Shown here: positions 15,225-24,164 of the stretch, one piece after another
Layout: each line of letters opens with the position of its first letter
Numbering within the stretch: position 1 is the stretch's first letter
The notes under the pieces: generated by a model
What the model was told of the DNA's origin: nothing
Database searches by the model: none
Seen by the model: the letters and a program-made list of their open reading frames with translations, nothing else
Program-made: the position numbers and the translations under genes
Virus record (IMG/VR): IMGVR_UViG_3300025012_000028
Span: 62,001-126,000 of that record
DNA: 64,000 bases
DNA from: a virus
Reading direction: 5' to 3' (one strand)

Positions 15225-17948
15225 TTATGCCGCCTTTTTACCGACCGATTCGGTAAATGTTACAGAGTTCCCATAAATATTCATATTGAGTTGGATGTAT
15301 TCCGCAGTTTTGTTAGGGAGAATTCCGACATCCATAACCAAACCGTTGCGCTCAATAACCTCTGGGGTATTATTAGTACCATCACATGTAACGTCATATA
15401 ACACCACACCACGTCTAGCTTTGACCGTTCTCAAGAATGGTTCCACTATGCCCTCTAATCTGGCTCTGGTGAATGCATCATTGAAATCGAATATTGCAAA
15501 CTTAACAGCAGTTGCAACAGCCTTTTCAATTGTCAGCAGCAACCTACGGACGTTGGACCTATCAGTGGCAGAAGGTTTGTTGGTTGCGGTTTTATTACCG
15601 AATTTGATTGCAGCACCTTCACCATTAATGTTGATGATCGGGTTGATGGCGTTATCATGCAGATCATCTTTGTTGGTTTTGTTCGGGTTGAACGCAAGCT
15701 TGATGCAATTTTTAATCTTACCTCTATCCAGACCCGCAACAGCCCACCAATCATCATGGGTAACTCCGGTCTGAGCATAAAGACCAGCAATATCACCACC
15801 AACAGACATCCAACGATTGACATCATTAAATTTATCATACTGGTATTTCAAGTTGCCCTGAATTTCCGAGTATGTTCCAAACGTGGTGAACGCTTCAGCA
15901 GCAGAGCTACCATTATAAGCCGTCTTAGTACCGAAGAAGTTTAAGAAGTTTCCGGTAGCATCATTGGGAGATTTGCCCACCAGCAATTTAATGAAGTCAG
16001 AACCCGGTGCAACAATTGCAAAACAATCTTTACGATCTTCAGCAATGAGAGACATACCATTAATATCCAGTTCATGAGAAACCAAGAGGTTGATGTCAAA
16101 TGAATCAGCATCAGAAAAGGCACTCTGAGCATTCATGATATCCGCTTTGCTATATCCATTCGGATTGTAGAAAGCATTACCATTTTTAAACCCGATGGGG
16201 TAGACGTTACCATACACCACATTTTCCTGATTGGTTCCAGTACCCAAATCAGATTTAAATTCCACAATGGAAATGTTGGAGGTTTCTACTTTAGCTAACG
16301 TTTCGTCTTCAGTTACTTTGCAGTAAACGAATTTGGAGTTGTAGTAGAAAACTTCGTTAGCAAAGATGTTGTGGTTCTGATGATCCCTACCATCCGAATT
16401 ATAGGAAGCTAAAGTTTTATCTACAATTTCAAACTTATTCGAAGCATTTTTCTGAAGGGTAACAACCACAAACTGATCATCCACCCACACCGGCTCATAT
16501 TCGAACAGTTGGTTATAAGTTACTAATGATTCTTCAAACAGGTTCACATTCTGCTCTGTCTCCACATCAAACAAGGTAGTGGCAGTTTTCTTGATGATAG
16601 AATCGTCAAAAACGGTCGAATAAAGGTTGATACCACGGAGGATGGTAGGGTTGGTAGCAATGTCCTTAATTAGTGCGTTAGAAACGGAAATTTGGGCGTC
16701 ATTGGTAGTACCATCACCAAGCACACCGATTCCCCTATCCAAAGTGATTGTGTTGTTGATGGTATCAACAGCGATCACCTGAAAGGTTTCAACGTTGGTA
16801 GAATTACCTTCGTCTAATGGATTCATAGCATCGTGAACGTCTGTGGGGTCACTATAAGTTCCAGCGGTATTGAGCAACTTAACAAACCCACCAACAGGCA
16901 TGTTAAAACCATCTTCGACTTTGATGGTAGAAGTGCTGGTAGGAACAATGTAATCATTCCCATCAAAATAATCAGAAGACAGATTGAAGAAATAATAATC
17001 AGTGTTAGAATAGAGTTCACCGGCTACTAAACTGTAAGCTGCACTACCAGTCGATGTTCCAATCTTGGTGAAGGTCAGAACAGGATCAGCATCGGCTGAA
17101 ATATCAGTCACATAAAACAGAGCATCATCAATGTAGAAAATATTATTCAGAGAGATGTTAAATCTTTTAGTCGAGTCGAATACGGCAGTAAAGGAAGCAG
17201 CAGAGGTATCAACGTTTCCGGTAGTTTTCACCGACCCATAATATTTTGCGATGTCACCCCTAGTCAGGGAAGTATTTACAAGAATGTCGCCATTCGTGTA
17301 GGTCTGTTTAACAGTGACAACCTTATTGCCGTTGATTTTAAACTTAGAACCAACGACCAGAGTGCTACCGGAGTTCAGACGAATTTTGTTGGAAGCTAAA
17401 TTAGCACCACCAATTTCATTAGTGGTTGCGGCAGTAGTACCATCATAACTCACAACACCATTGAACTGGTTGGCGATTGGGTTGTTCCAAGTCGCAGAAC
17501 TAGAGCATACCGAAAAACCTACGTTCTGTTTAGAAGTGATGTAACGATTGAAGAACGAAAGTCTGTCAGTCGAATTCAGTGCAGAATCCTGTAAAGACAG
17601 TTCAGCGACATCGGGGTTGAACATATTATCAGCATCAGCAGCGACAAATGTAGAACCAGTAATCTTAACACCAGCGTTCTTGACAGTAGCGTTCATCGGA
17701 CGCACAAGGAAACCGGAAGAAGCATACTGTGAGAAGTTCCAGCAGTTGTACCAATCGATGTAGTTGTATGCTGTCGGTTTACCTAAGAGAGTAAGCAAAT
17801 CCCCTTCGGAAGTGAACGGAAGAATTTTATTGCAATATCCGGTATCTGCTCTAACAACAAAACCAGTCAATGCAGACGGAGGACTGATCACATATTGAGA
17901 ATAGTTATTCTCATTGACTGTGACACTAGGGATGCCAGTAAATTTCAT
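15225..17948 (-). CDS. 18: Tail sheath protein, T4 gp18 family
   Basis: This 907-aa contractile sheath subunit is much longer than T4 gp18 (659). The N-terminus (IPSVTVNENNYSQYVISPP...) and the C-terminal core (FAIFDFNDAFTRARLEGIVE, then the cross-strand segment ending YGNSVTFTESVGKKAA) are typical. The region around residues 150-420 is a large beta-rich insertion with repeated 'VGSKFKINGN' or 'GDILVNTS'-like strands, probably an exposed decoration domain. The gene lies between gp17 and gp19 as in T4, with a late box 51 nt upstream. Confidence 0.93.
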   Translation of the reverse strand: MKFTGIPSVTVNENNYSQYVISPPSALTGFVVRADTGYCNKILPFTSEGDLLTLLGKPTAYNYIDWYNCWNFSQYASSGFLVRPMNATVKNAGVKITGSTFVAADADNMFNPDVAELSLQDSALNSTDRLSFFNRYITSKQNVGFSVCSSSATWNNPIANQFNGVVSYDGTTAATTNEIGGANLASNKIRLNSGSTLVVGSKFKINGNKVVTVKQTYTNGDILVNTSLTRGDIAKYYGSVKTTGNVDTSAASFTAVFDSTKRFNISLNNIFYIDDALFYVTDISADADPVLTFTKIGTSTGSAAYSLVAGELYSNTDYYFFNLSSDYFDGNDYIVPTSTSTIKVEDGFNMPVGGFVKLLNTAGTYSDPTDVHDAMNPLDEGNSTNVETFQVIAVDTINNTITLDRGIGVLGDGTTNDAQISVSNALIKDIATNPTILRGINLYSTVFDDSIIKKTATTLFDVETEQNVNLFEESLVTYNQLFEYEPVWVDDQFVVVTLQKNASNKFEIVDKTLASYNSDGRDHQNHNIFANEVFYYNSKFVYCKVTEDETLAKVETSNISIVEFKSDLGTGTNQENVVYGNVYPIGFKNGNAFYNPNGYSKADIMNAQSAFSDADSFDINLLVSHELDINGMSLIAEDRKDCFAIVAPGSDFIKLLVGKSPNDATGNFLNFFGTKTAYNGSSAAEAFTTFGTYSEIQGNLKYQYDKFNDVNRWMSVGGDIAGLYAQTGVTHDDWWAVAGLDRGKIKNCIKLAFNPNKTNKDDLHDNAINPIININGEGAAIKFGNKTATNKPSATDRSNVRRLLLTIEKAVATAVKFAIFDFNDAFTRARLEGIVEPFLRTVKARRGVVLYDVTCDGTNNTPEVIERNGLVMDVGILPNKTAEYIQLNMNIYGNSVTFTESVGKKAA

Positions 17949-17998
17949 TTGTGTTTCTCCTTATTTGTAAAATTTGTTAGTCTGGTGAATTTTTACTT

Positions 17999-18006
17999 TA
18001 TTTATA
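17999..18006 (-). promoter_or_regulatory. Late promoter box for tail sheath
   Basis: TATAAATA on the minus strand, 51 nt upstream of the gp18 start. Confidence 0.7.
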
Positions 18007-18067
18007 AAATTCATAATTATTTATGTTTTTTAATATGAGGGGTCGAGAAATATAAATAATTAATTAC

Positions 18068-18096
18068 TTGACTTTCAGTGGAGAAGTGGGTAGAAT
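18068..18096 (+). promoter_or_regulatory. Early sigma70-like promoter
   Basis: TTGACT (18068-18073), 17-nt spacer, TAGAAT (18091-18096) with a TGGG run before it. Confidence 0.72.
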
Positions 18097-18125
18097 TGAT
18101 TAAACTAAACCAAAGGAGAAAGGTT

Positions 18126-18257
18126 ATGTTCAAACTCATATTTGAAAAGGATGGTCGTGCGATTTGGGTAAAACTAGTAAATAAAAACGGTGATGTGATG
18201 CAGTATGGTGTTGGTTCGACCAAAGAGAAAGCCTTAGCAGATTTTAATGTTCAATAA
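18126..18257 (+). CDS. Small early protein, 43 aa, unknown
   Basis: ATG at 18126 after AAAGGAGAAAGGTT. The product starts MFKLIFEKDGRAIWVKLVNK. It is beta-rich at the N-terminus with a helical tail (STKEKALADF). Function unknown. Confidence 0.55.
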   Translation: MFKLIFEKDGRAIWVKLVNKNGDVMQYGVGSTKEKALADFNVQ

Positions 18258-18268
18258 GGAGAGTAAGA

Positions 18269-18415
18269 ATGGATTTCCAAACCGCAATCGATCAGTGGCG
18301 CAAATGTGCTAATGACTCCACATTTCCACCAGCATTACAACGAACAGCACAGGCACTAGAAATTCAACGTGATACTGGTGTTGCTGTGTGTTCGTGTTGT
18401 CATAAGAGGGTGTGA
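18269..18415 (+). CDS. Small early protein with CSCC motif, 48 aa
   Basis: ATG at 18269 after AAGGAGAGTAAGA. A helical body (MDFQTAIDQWRKCANDSTF) ends in VCSCCHKRV, a compact Cys/His cluster. It ends 19 bases before the convergent terminase stop, and I see no terminator hairpin there. Confidence 0.55.
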   Translation: MDFQTAIDQWRKCANDSTFPPALQRTAQALEIQRDTGVAVCSCCHKRV

Positions 18416-18433
18416 TGATACTGGTAGAAAAGT

Positions 18434-20083
18434 TTAATTAAACAACCAAGCCCATTCCGATGGGAGTGCAGTTGGTTGATCCATATAATCGCCCATCTCA
18501 GGAAGCACAACCAAAATTGTGGGTTCTTGTGACTCACTATCTTCTTGGGTTCTTTGAAGAATACCTTTAGCATAATCTAAATTGGCTTCATCAAATCCTT
18601 CGAAGTCTTTAACTTGCATGAAGAATATAGCACCAATAAGCGCCATAACAGCATCGTCTTTATATGTTTTATCTGCTTTATAAGAAGTACCAGATTTAAT
18701 AAAAGTTCCTATTTGTGAAATGGTATCAAAATCATTAATGATCAATCTTTGGTTTTCTATTAAGAGTTTTAAATTTGAACATCCAAGTTTTTTAGTTTTT
18801 CTTGAAGTTTTATATCCCGGTAAATTGCCCTTCTGATAAAAAATATTTTCATATTCAAATTCATCGACAATTTTATTTGCAATCTCAAGACCCGTTGAGT
18901 TTTGTTCTACAAATATATAACCAGTGTTATAAAACTTAGCAAATTCAACAACTGGTTCGGGAACCTCTAAATAGTTTATTCCCTCACGGATCAACATACA
19001 TCCAACCTGAACAAATGGAAATGTTGTGATATCCAAAATTTGAAGTGATATCGAATCGGATGTTGAATCTTCTTGCATCTCAGAAGAATCTAACCCCAAG
19101 GCATATGTATGTTTAGGTTTAGGTAGTTCATATAATTTAATATGTTTGTGATATCGTTCATGAACATTAAGATTGGTTGGAATTTTAATAGGTTCCTGAA
19201 ATGTGAGGTTAGCAATGTACTTACCACTAATTAAAGTTAGTGCAGACCCAAGGAAACTACAGTCTTGTTCCTGTGCAAAACTAAGTTCAGAAGTTTTGGC
19301 TATTTCATTAGTTTTCCAAGCTTCATCACGTCCCGGCACATCTTGCCAATAAACTCGGATTGGATTATAACCGTTTCGTTTTTGGATCGCCTCTGTCCAA
19401 ATTTTATACCAATGATTCAAACCTTTGGCAGTAGAGGAAAGAAATATTTTAGATTCTTTAAATGATGAAAGAGTTGGAAAGTTACTGTCATAAAATTCCC
19501 AAAATTTATCTTGGCTGATTAATCCAATTTCATCCATGTAAAGAATGTTAATGGATTCGGAACGAAGACCAGAAGCAGATGTTGTATCTGCAATGATGGA
19601 ACACCCATTCTCTAATTCAATATATCCAGCATTCCACACTTTAATACCCTGTTGAAGAAAATGGGGCAGGTATTCGTATGCTCTTTTTATATCCTTCAGA
19701 ATTTTTCTAGCTACCCTACCTTTGTTGGCGAGAATAGCCGCTTGTTTTTGATCTGAGAATAAAATGAACCAGAGAATATATAATTGGACAGATGTGGTCT
19801 TGCCACATTGACGTGGTGCGAGTAAGCAGTTGTACCTAAACTCATGAAAATCATCAAGAATTTTATTCTGATAATCTCGCAGTTTAACAATTTGCATTCC
19901 CTTTTCAGTGAGAACACGACAATATTTTTCAATGAAGTATCTATAATCTTCACTACATTTCTTATATTCTAAAATATGTTCTTTAGTCCAAGGGAGAGCG
20001 CAGTTAATTGGTTTTAACTTAACGTTCCGCTCAAAATGAATCTTTTTCCCATTAATATCTACATCAAAATCTTTTAAATACAT
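18434..20083 (-). CDS. 17: Large terminase subunit, T4 gp17 family
   Basis: This 549-aa packaging motor (T4 gp17 is 610) has an N-terminal ATPase and a C-terminal nuclease. The Walker A variant APRQCGKTT is at residues 89-97, Walker B ILYMDE at about 180-185 and the coupling motif LSSTAKG near 215. The nuclease domain begins near HTYALGLDSSEMQ with the first catalytic Asp, followed by GYIFVEQNSTGLEIA (Glu) and the late Asp in TYKDDAVMALIGA. It packages DNA into the prohead with gp16 and gp20. A late box lies upstream. Confidence 0.96.
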   Translation of the reverse strand: MYLKDFDVDINGKKIHFERNVKLKPINCALPWTKEHILEYKKCSEDYRYFIEKYCRVLTEKGMQIVKLRDYQNKILDDFHEFRYNCLLAPRQCGKTTSVQLYILWFILFSDQKQAAILANKGRVARKILKDIKRAYEYLPHFLQQGIKVWNAGYIELENGCSIIADTTSASGLRSESINILYMDEIGLISQDKFWEFYDSNFPTLSSFKESKIFLSSTAKGLNHWYKIWTEAIQKRNGYNPIRVYWQDVPGRDEAWKTNEIAKTSELSFAQEQDCSFLGSALTLISGKYIANLTFQEPIKIPTNLNVHERYHKHIKLYELPKPKHTYALGLDSSEMQEDSTSDSISLQILDITTFPFVQVGCMLIREGINYLEVPEPVVEFAKFYNTGYIFVEQNSTGLEIANKIVDEFEYENIFYQKGNLPGYKTSRKTKKLGCSNLKLLIENQRLIINDFDTISQIGTFIKSGTSYKADKTYKDDAVMALIGAIFFMQVKDFEGFDEANLDYAKGILQRTQEDSESQEPTILVVLPEMGDYMDQPTALPSEWAWLFN

Positions 20084-20111
20084 AAAACCTCAATTAATTA
20101 TTTTCTAATGT

Positions 20112-20119
20112 TATTTATA
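20112..20119 (-). promoter_or_regulatory. Late promoter box for terminase
   Basis: TATAAATA on the minus strand, 29 nt upstream of the gp17 start, two bases from the divergent early -35. Confidence 0.7.
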
Positions 20120-20121
20120 TC

Positions 20122-20150
20122 TTGACAACCAAACTAAAATCCTATATACT
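20122..20150 (+). promoter_or_regulatory. Early sigma70-like promoter
   Basis: Consensus TTGACA (20122-20127), 17-nt spacer, TATACT (20145-20150). Confidence 0.75.
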
Positions 20151-20182
20151 CACCATATAGAAAATAAACCAAGGGGTCAGTT

Positions 20183-20424
20183 ATGAAAATTTATGTGATG
20201 GGTCCTGAAGTATCGTTGGAAGAACTTCAGGAAGATGTAATTGCTGCACGCCAAAAGGGTTATAGTGGAAATTCGCTTTCACTCCCGAAACTGTTCAAGC
20301 ACTTATCGACAAGCTAAATGGGATGGAATTGCTTCTCAAAGATGCAATCGATTTGGTCGAATATCGTGAAGGTGTTGGTTTTGGATATGATGAGATTTCT
20401 GAAAAATATAATAATTTCAAATAA
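20183..20424 (+). pseudogene. Small early gene split by a one-base frameshift
   Basis: The ATG at 20183 opens a 44-codon frame ending at 20317. Adding one A in the AAA run at 20269-20271 joins it to a second frame that continues FTPETVQALIDKLNGMELLL and ends at 20424, just before the next ribosome site. The joined product would be about 80 aa: an N-terminal beta/helix part and a long C-terminal helix. Either the gene is broken or the base is a sequencing error. Alternatively a 33-aa product starts at the ATG at 20323. Confidence 0.5.
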
Positions 20425-20436
20425 GGAGAAACTAAA

Positions 20437-20646
20437 ATGGCATTTTCGAAAAGGGAATTTGGGTATGTGACAGTATGGACCGAAGATGTAGGTTCATTTG
20501 GAGTAGATAAACCTACTGTCGAAATTTCTTGGTCAAGTGTGGGGAGTGTATCTATTATGGGTGCCATTGAGTTTGCTGAAGACATGACCAAGGCAATTAG
20601 ATTCGCAGCATCAGAATCTAACAGACTTGGGATTGGGGTTAAATGA
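20437..20646 (+). CDS. Small early protein, 69 aa, unknown
   Basis: ATG at 20437 after AAGGAGAAACTAAA. The N-terminus is a beta hairpin (KREFGYVTVWTEDVG). The C-terminus is an alpha helix ending SNRLGIGVK, which lies inside the 57-bp duplication. Function unknown. Confidence 0.58.
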   Translation: MAFSKREFGYVTVWTEDVGSFGVDKPTVEISWSSVGSVSIMGAIEFAEDMTKAIRFAASESNRLGIGVK

Positions 20647-20735
20647 TATGAAACTCGAAATTGGAAATATGTATCTAACAGACTTGGGATTGGGGTTAAA
20701 TGATATGAAACTCGAAATTGGAAATATGTATCTAA
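20616..20735 (+). repeat. 57-bp tandem duplication across a gene junction
   Basis: Copies at 20616-20672 and 20673-20729 are identical, plus six more matching bases. The unit holds the last codons and stop of one gene, the spacer, and the start codon and first codons of the next. Because 57 is divisible by 3, the second gene simply gained 19 N-terminal residues. Confidence 0.95.
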
Positions 20736-20872
20736 GTGAAAATGATGATGTGGTGGAAATAATTGGTTTCCATGCAGTCGATGATTTATATGAGGGTGAT
20801 GATGGGCATTTCTATGAAGAAGATGGGATAGGGTTCACTTCACCATACGACCTGATTGGGGAGATAGACTAA
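20648..20872 (+). CDS. Small acidic early protein with duplicated N-terminus
   Basis: The first ATG is at 20648; an equivalent second one at 20705 comes from the 57-bp duplication. Either start has the same upstream sequence TTGGGGTTAAATGAT, so a 74-aa and a 55-aa form may both be made. The core (DVVEIIGFHAVDDLYEGDDG) is acidic and beta-rich with Gly turns. Function unknown. Confidence 0.6.
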   Translation: MKLEIGNMYLTDLGLGLNDMKLEIGNMYLSENDDVVEIIGFHAVDDLYEGDDGHFYEEDGIGFTSPYDLIGEID

Positions 20873-20883
20873 TCTATCTCCCC
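20858..20883. terminator. Hairpin at cassette end, weak terminator
   Basis: 11-bp perfect stem GGGGAGATAGA / TCTATCTCCCC around the stop codon at 20870-20872. There is no T run on either side, so termination would be factor-dependent or the hairpin may protect mRNA ends. Confidence 0.45.
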
Positions 20884-20934
20884 TCATGACCAATAAAATT
20901 GGCTAAGTCTTTGACCATTTGTTTTTGAATGGAT

Positions 20935-21855
20935 CTATCTATCTATTTCAATATCATCTACAGTATCTACCCATTTACCAAAGTTTACAGTTTTGTTTGT
21001 ATAGTTGAGTTTGGTCAAACCATCCTCAATCATATCTTTTCGCCACGGATCAGTGCTAATGATAAAGATTTCTTTGATGGTAAATTTATCAATAAGAACC
21101 TCATTATACGATTCATTTTGTTGGTGTTTGAATTTCCGCGATATTTCTTTAATTTCTTCTTTATTGTCAATTAAGAACTGCTTACAAAAAATATAAAACT
21201 CATGTTGGATTTTATAAAAGAATGCGCTTATTAATCTGGACGTTTGATTATTTTCTTTTTTCAGTTCTTTTAATAATTTATAATTTTCCCACGGACTTTT
21301 ATAATTGCTTATTGAAGAAGATTTTAGACCCCCATGTTCGGAAACTTTAATATACTGAAGGGTTGGGTTGTCGTTTATAAATTGCTTAAACAAATTTTCT
21401 ATTAAAATACTTTTTGGATAATGATAATTAACATTCAGACCATTAAATAAAAAATGTACTCCTCTGGTTCCTTTTTCATCTGGAACCGAATAAATATCAT
21501 CATCACCAGCAACTACAAGTTCCCCACTTAATTTACATAAAACATCATAAGCCCTCACATCTTCTTTATAATTTCCTGAAAATGTTTGACCGATAATATT
21601 AGCAGGGTGGCTCAATGACGTAAAAGAACTGACACTTTTCCTAGTATGCTGAATCGCTTTTAAATTTCTAAGACCGTTGATTGTCGTTCCATGAAAGCTT
21701 TCTATTTCCATTTCCCCCAATATTTTTTTGGTTGTTGTGGGCGGAAGATAAAAATATCCGTCTTGTCTAACGATATGTTCAAGATAAGTTTTCTTCCACG
21801 AAATATCCCAAGGATCGATTGGTGCTTCAGTCAGGTATTGTTTGAAAGAAATCAT
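20935..21855 (-). CDS. Predicted packaged head protein, paralogue A
   Basis: The start is ATG 21855 (MISFKQYLTEAPIDPWDISW), aligned with the neighbour's start; a GTG nine bases upstream is rejected. This 306-aa protein is a paralogue of the upstream gene: shared WDISWK, SFHGTT.NGL..L.AIQHTRK and VSSFT blocks, 'FSG.YK', and an 'IPD.KG.RG'-type block. Residues 8-11 (LTEA) fit the gp21 cleavage site, so the first ten residues may be a capsid-targeting tag. The HGTT and QHTRK elements are vaguely like ADP-ribosyltransferase-type folds, but no family can be asserted. It lies in the head module just before terminase. Confidence 0.6.
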   Translation of the reverse strand: MISFKQYLTEAPIDPWDISWKKTYLEHIVRQDGYFYLPPTTTKKILGEMEIESFHGTTINGLRNLKAIQHTRKSVSSFTSLSHPANIIGQTFSGNYKEDVRAYDVLCKLSGELVVAGDDDIYSVPDEKGTRGVHFLFNGLNVNYHYPKSILIENLFKQFINDNPTLQYIKVSEHGGLKSSSISNYKSPWENYKLLKELKKENNQTSRLISAFFYKIQHEFYIFCKQFLIDNKEEIKEISRKFKHQQNESYNEVLIDKFTIKEIFIISTDPWRKDMIEDGLTKLNYTNKTVNFGKWVDTVDDIEIDR

Positions 21856-21857
21856 AT

Positions 21858-22760
21858 TTACCACTGTTCCTTTTCTGGTATATGACTTATAAACTCTATA
21901 AGATCAGGTAAAATTATTTCTTTTAATTGATATCGATCGTAGTCGTGTTGATCCATAATTTGAAACCATTTATCTTTATTAACAAATTTAAGCTGGCCTA
22001 GTTTTGTTATTACTTCCGTGATATGATCGACACGTTCTTTTTGTGGGCATATCAACATCACTTCTTTTATGGTGAAGTTGCTAATGAGATATTCATTATA
22101 AAAAATATGTTTCTGTTCTTCCGCATAATGTGTGTTGAAAATTTCTTCACGGTTTTCGTTTAAAAATTCGTCTAACATTTTATGATAGAGTTGAATGATT
22201 TTTAATTTATATCTCTTAACTGCATTTACACTGATACTGCTATTCAATTCCTCTTCGATGCGGTAGCTACTGGTGGCAGGTTCACCCATTATTTCTCGGA
22301 ATGTTTCCAAACACATATTAGTAACTTCACTTCTGAAATCTGTGAATAAAGATAAATTAGCTATACCCGCCCCTCTCATTCCTTTATGATCCGGAATTGA
22401 TCCTATATCACTATTCCCCGGAAAAATTAATGTGCCTTGAAGTTTAGCGACAACATCCATTCCACTATGTTCATCTTTATAATCGCCCGAAAAGGTTCTA
22501 AAAAGACTAGCCGGACTTTCAATCTTGGTGAATGAAGAAACGGTTTTTCTGGTGTGTTGGATTGCCCTCAGTTTATACAAACCGTCTATGGTAGTTGAGT
22601 GAAATGATGTGACCACTTTTCCAATTAGGTGTTTCTTAACGAGACTAGGTGGAAGATAAATTTGGGTTCTATCAAGAATTATCCTCCACGCATCTCTTTT
22701 CCAAGAAATATCCCAAGGATCGATTGGTGCTTCTGTCAAAAATGATTTAAAAGTGATCAT
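21858..22760 (-). CDS. Predicted packaged head protein, paralogue B
   Basis: 300 aa starting MITFKSFLTEAPIDPWDISW. It is a diverged tandem duplicate of the next gene: identical tag, then shared SFHSTTIDGLYKLRAIQHTR, KTVSSFT and FSGDYKDE blocks, with the C-terminal halves less similar. LTE/A at residues 8-11 is a prohead-protease site. The arrangement between the gp24-like protein and terminase and the absence of its own late box suggest co-expression with capsid proteins. Function after delivery is unknown; an enzymatic effector is my inference. Confidence 0.6.
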   Translation of the reverse strand: MITFKSFLTEAPIDPWDISWKRDAWRIILDRTQIYLPPSLVKKHLIGKVVTSFHSTTIDGLYKLRAIQHTRKTVSSFTKIESPASLFRTFSGDYKDEHSGMDVVAKLQGTLIFPGNSDIGSIPDHKGMRGAGIANLSLFTDFRSEVTNMCLETFREIMGEPATSSYRIEEELNSSISVNAVKRYKLKIIQLYHKMLDEFLNENREEIFNTHYAEEQKHIFYNEYLISNFTIKEVMLICPQKERVDHITEVITKLGQLKFVNKDKWFQIMDQHDYDRYQLKEIILPDLIEFISHIPEKEQW

Positions 22761-22768
22761 AAATTCTC

Positions 22769-24124
22769 TTATTTAAAATTAGGGATTGATATGTTGGCAA
22801 AGTTTTTCAATTCGGTTGTACCATAATCAATCAACATCATCTTAAAGAAGTCAGAATTGCTTTCGTTATCGGAATGCCAGATATTATCTTTGTTTATATT
22901 ACCGACATCCTGTGGATGTCTTGTCATGGCGTAGCGGTCAAGGTAAAGAACGTTCTCTTTCAGATTCGTGTCAGTCACTTGATGGATGGATGTGTTGTAG
23001 GGTGAATAAACCACACCAGTATCACCGTCACCATCATTATCACCCTGATATCCCACTAAGATGAAGTATTCCCCCACATCAGAAAACAAATCGCTGTAGA
23101 GGGGATATGTGCCAACCGTACCTACTTTATAGGGGTTCTGTTCATCCGAGTATGCTTTAGTCACCACAGCATTTGTCTGAAGGAATGCACAAGTAACCGG
23201 ATCAGCAAGAACAAAAATTGTCCTGTTACGTTTGGTGTCACGAACAATTTGCTCACCAGCTAAGAAAATGTTAACCACAAGATCATCAGTGACATCTTTT
23301 AATCCACCACCACCAACAGCAATTGAAGACTTCAAATCAATTTTGGTTGGGGGCAGAACAACATATGATGCGATAAATTTAAGATAAGAAATAAATTCCT
23401 TATCAATCTCCTGTCTGATTTCGTTGGCAATCGATTCGGAAACTAAATCAATTCCCTTTTCCTTATAAACTGCTAACCAATCCTGAAGTTGTTCCTGAGA
23501 CAGTTTGGATTTCAGTTTCCTAGATTTGGCTTTAATATCAACAGTTCTAGTTTCAAAACCAATGAACCTGACTTGGGTATTATCATCATTAGAATAGCCC
23601 ACAAAATTACCATCGGCATCTGTAGTACCAGAGTAACCATGAAACAATTTTTTGATAGCTGCTCTGTTAAATGTTGCATATGAGGCGGTGAATGTGGCAG
23701 AATTGAAAGTATCGTCTTTGACTGGAACACCCTCACCGGAAGTTCTGGCAACCAACAGTTTCTTACCTTCAATAAATCTAATGGTAAATTCAGATGAATC
23801 GGAATCGGCAGTCAATACATCATCGACACTCATACTGCTCACATCTTCTTCCACTACAATTAGGAAGGATGAATCAGGATGAGTATTGGTTTCTGCACTT
23901 GAACCCGAACCAGAATAAGTAGAAAAGAGACTAGCAATTTTACCGACCGGTCCTTTCAGTGGTTGAACATCTGCGACTTGACTGATTAAAGAGTCCAGAT
24001 ATATCTTTTTGAGTAGAGGTAAAATCAGTTGAGCAAAAACGGATGAATCGGCAGAAGATGATAATGCAGATTCTTTAAGAAAATTTTGCTCCAATTGCTC
24101 TAACATCATTTCTATTTTTCTCAT
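22769..24124 (-). CDS. 24: Second capsid protein, gp24-like vertex protein
   Basis: 451 aa, close to T4 gp24 (427), and clearly related in layout to the gp23 family. An N-terminal segment with FLKE/S (site near residue 18) is followed by the P-loop-like LISQVADVQPLKGPVGKIAS, matching VGVQPMNSP of gp23. Later come TVDIKAKSRKLKSKLSQEQL (gp23: ETRKYKAEYSMELAQ), RTIFVLADPVTCAFL and ILVGYQGDNDGDGDTGVVYS (gp23: FIVGYKGSANTDSGIMYC). It probably occupies the eleven pentameric vertices. It is far from gp23, unlike T4. Confidence 0.8.
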   Translation of the reverse strand: MRKIEMMLEQLEQNFLKESALSSSADSSVFAQLILPLLKKIYLDSLISQVADVQPLKGPVGKIASLFSTYSGSGSSAETNTHPDSSFLIVVEEDVSSMSVDDVLTADSDSSEFTIRFIEGKKLLVARTSGEGVPVKDDTFNSATFTASYATFNRAAIKKLFHGYSGTTDADGNFVGYSNDDNTQVRFIGFETRTVDIKAKSRKLKSKLSQEQLQDWLAVYKEKGIDLVSESIANEIRQEIDKEFISYLKFIASYVVLPPTKIDLKSSIAVGGGGLKDVTDDLVVNIFLAGEQIVRDTKRNRTIFVLADPVTCAFLQTNAVVTKAYSDEQNPYKVGTVGTYPLYSDLFSDVGEYFILVGYQGDNDGDGDTGVVYSPYNTSIHQVTDTNLKENVLYLDRYAMTRHPQDVGNINKDNIWHSDNESNSDFFKMMLIDYGTTELKNFANISIPNFK

Positions 24125-24152
24125 GTATGATATCCTTATATAAGTTTTATTT

Positions 24153-24160
24153 TATTTATA
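24153..24160 (-). promoter_or_regulatory. Late promoter box for gp24-like gene
   Basis: TATAAATA on the minus strand, 29 nt upstream of the start at 24124 and inside the end of the short gap after the 801-aa gene. Confidence 0.7.
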
Positions 24161-24164
24161 AAAA

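Noticed and set aside
18051-18058. TATAAATA on the plus strand before the early gene at 18126
   Set aside because: It lies upstream of an early-type promoter and a small early gene; in AT-rich spacer sequence an 8-base match is expected by chance, so I do not call it a late promoter.
20673-20735. Duplication as a possible insertion-sequence or att site
   Set aside because: It is a simple direct repeat within coding DNA without inverted ends or an integrase nearby.
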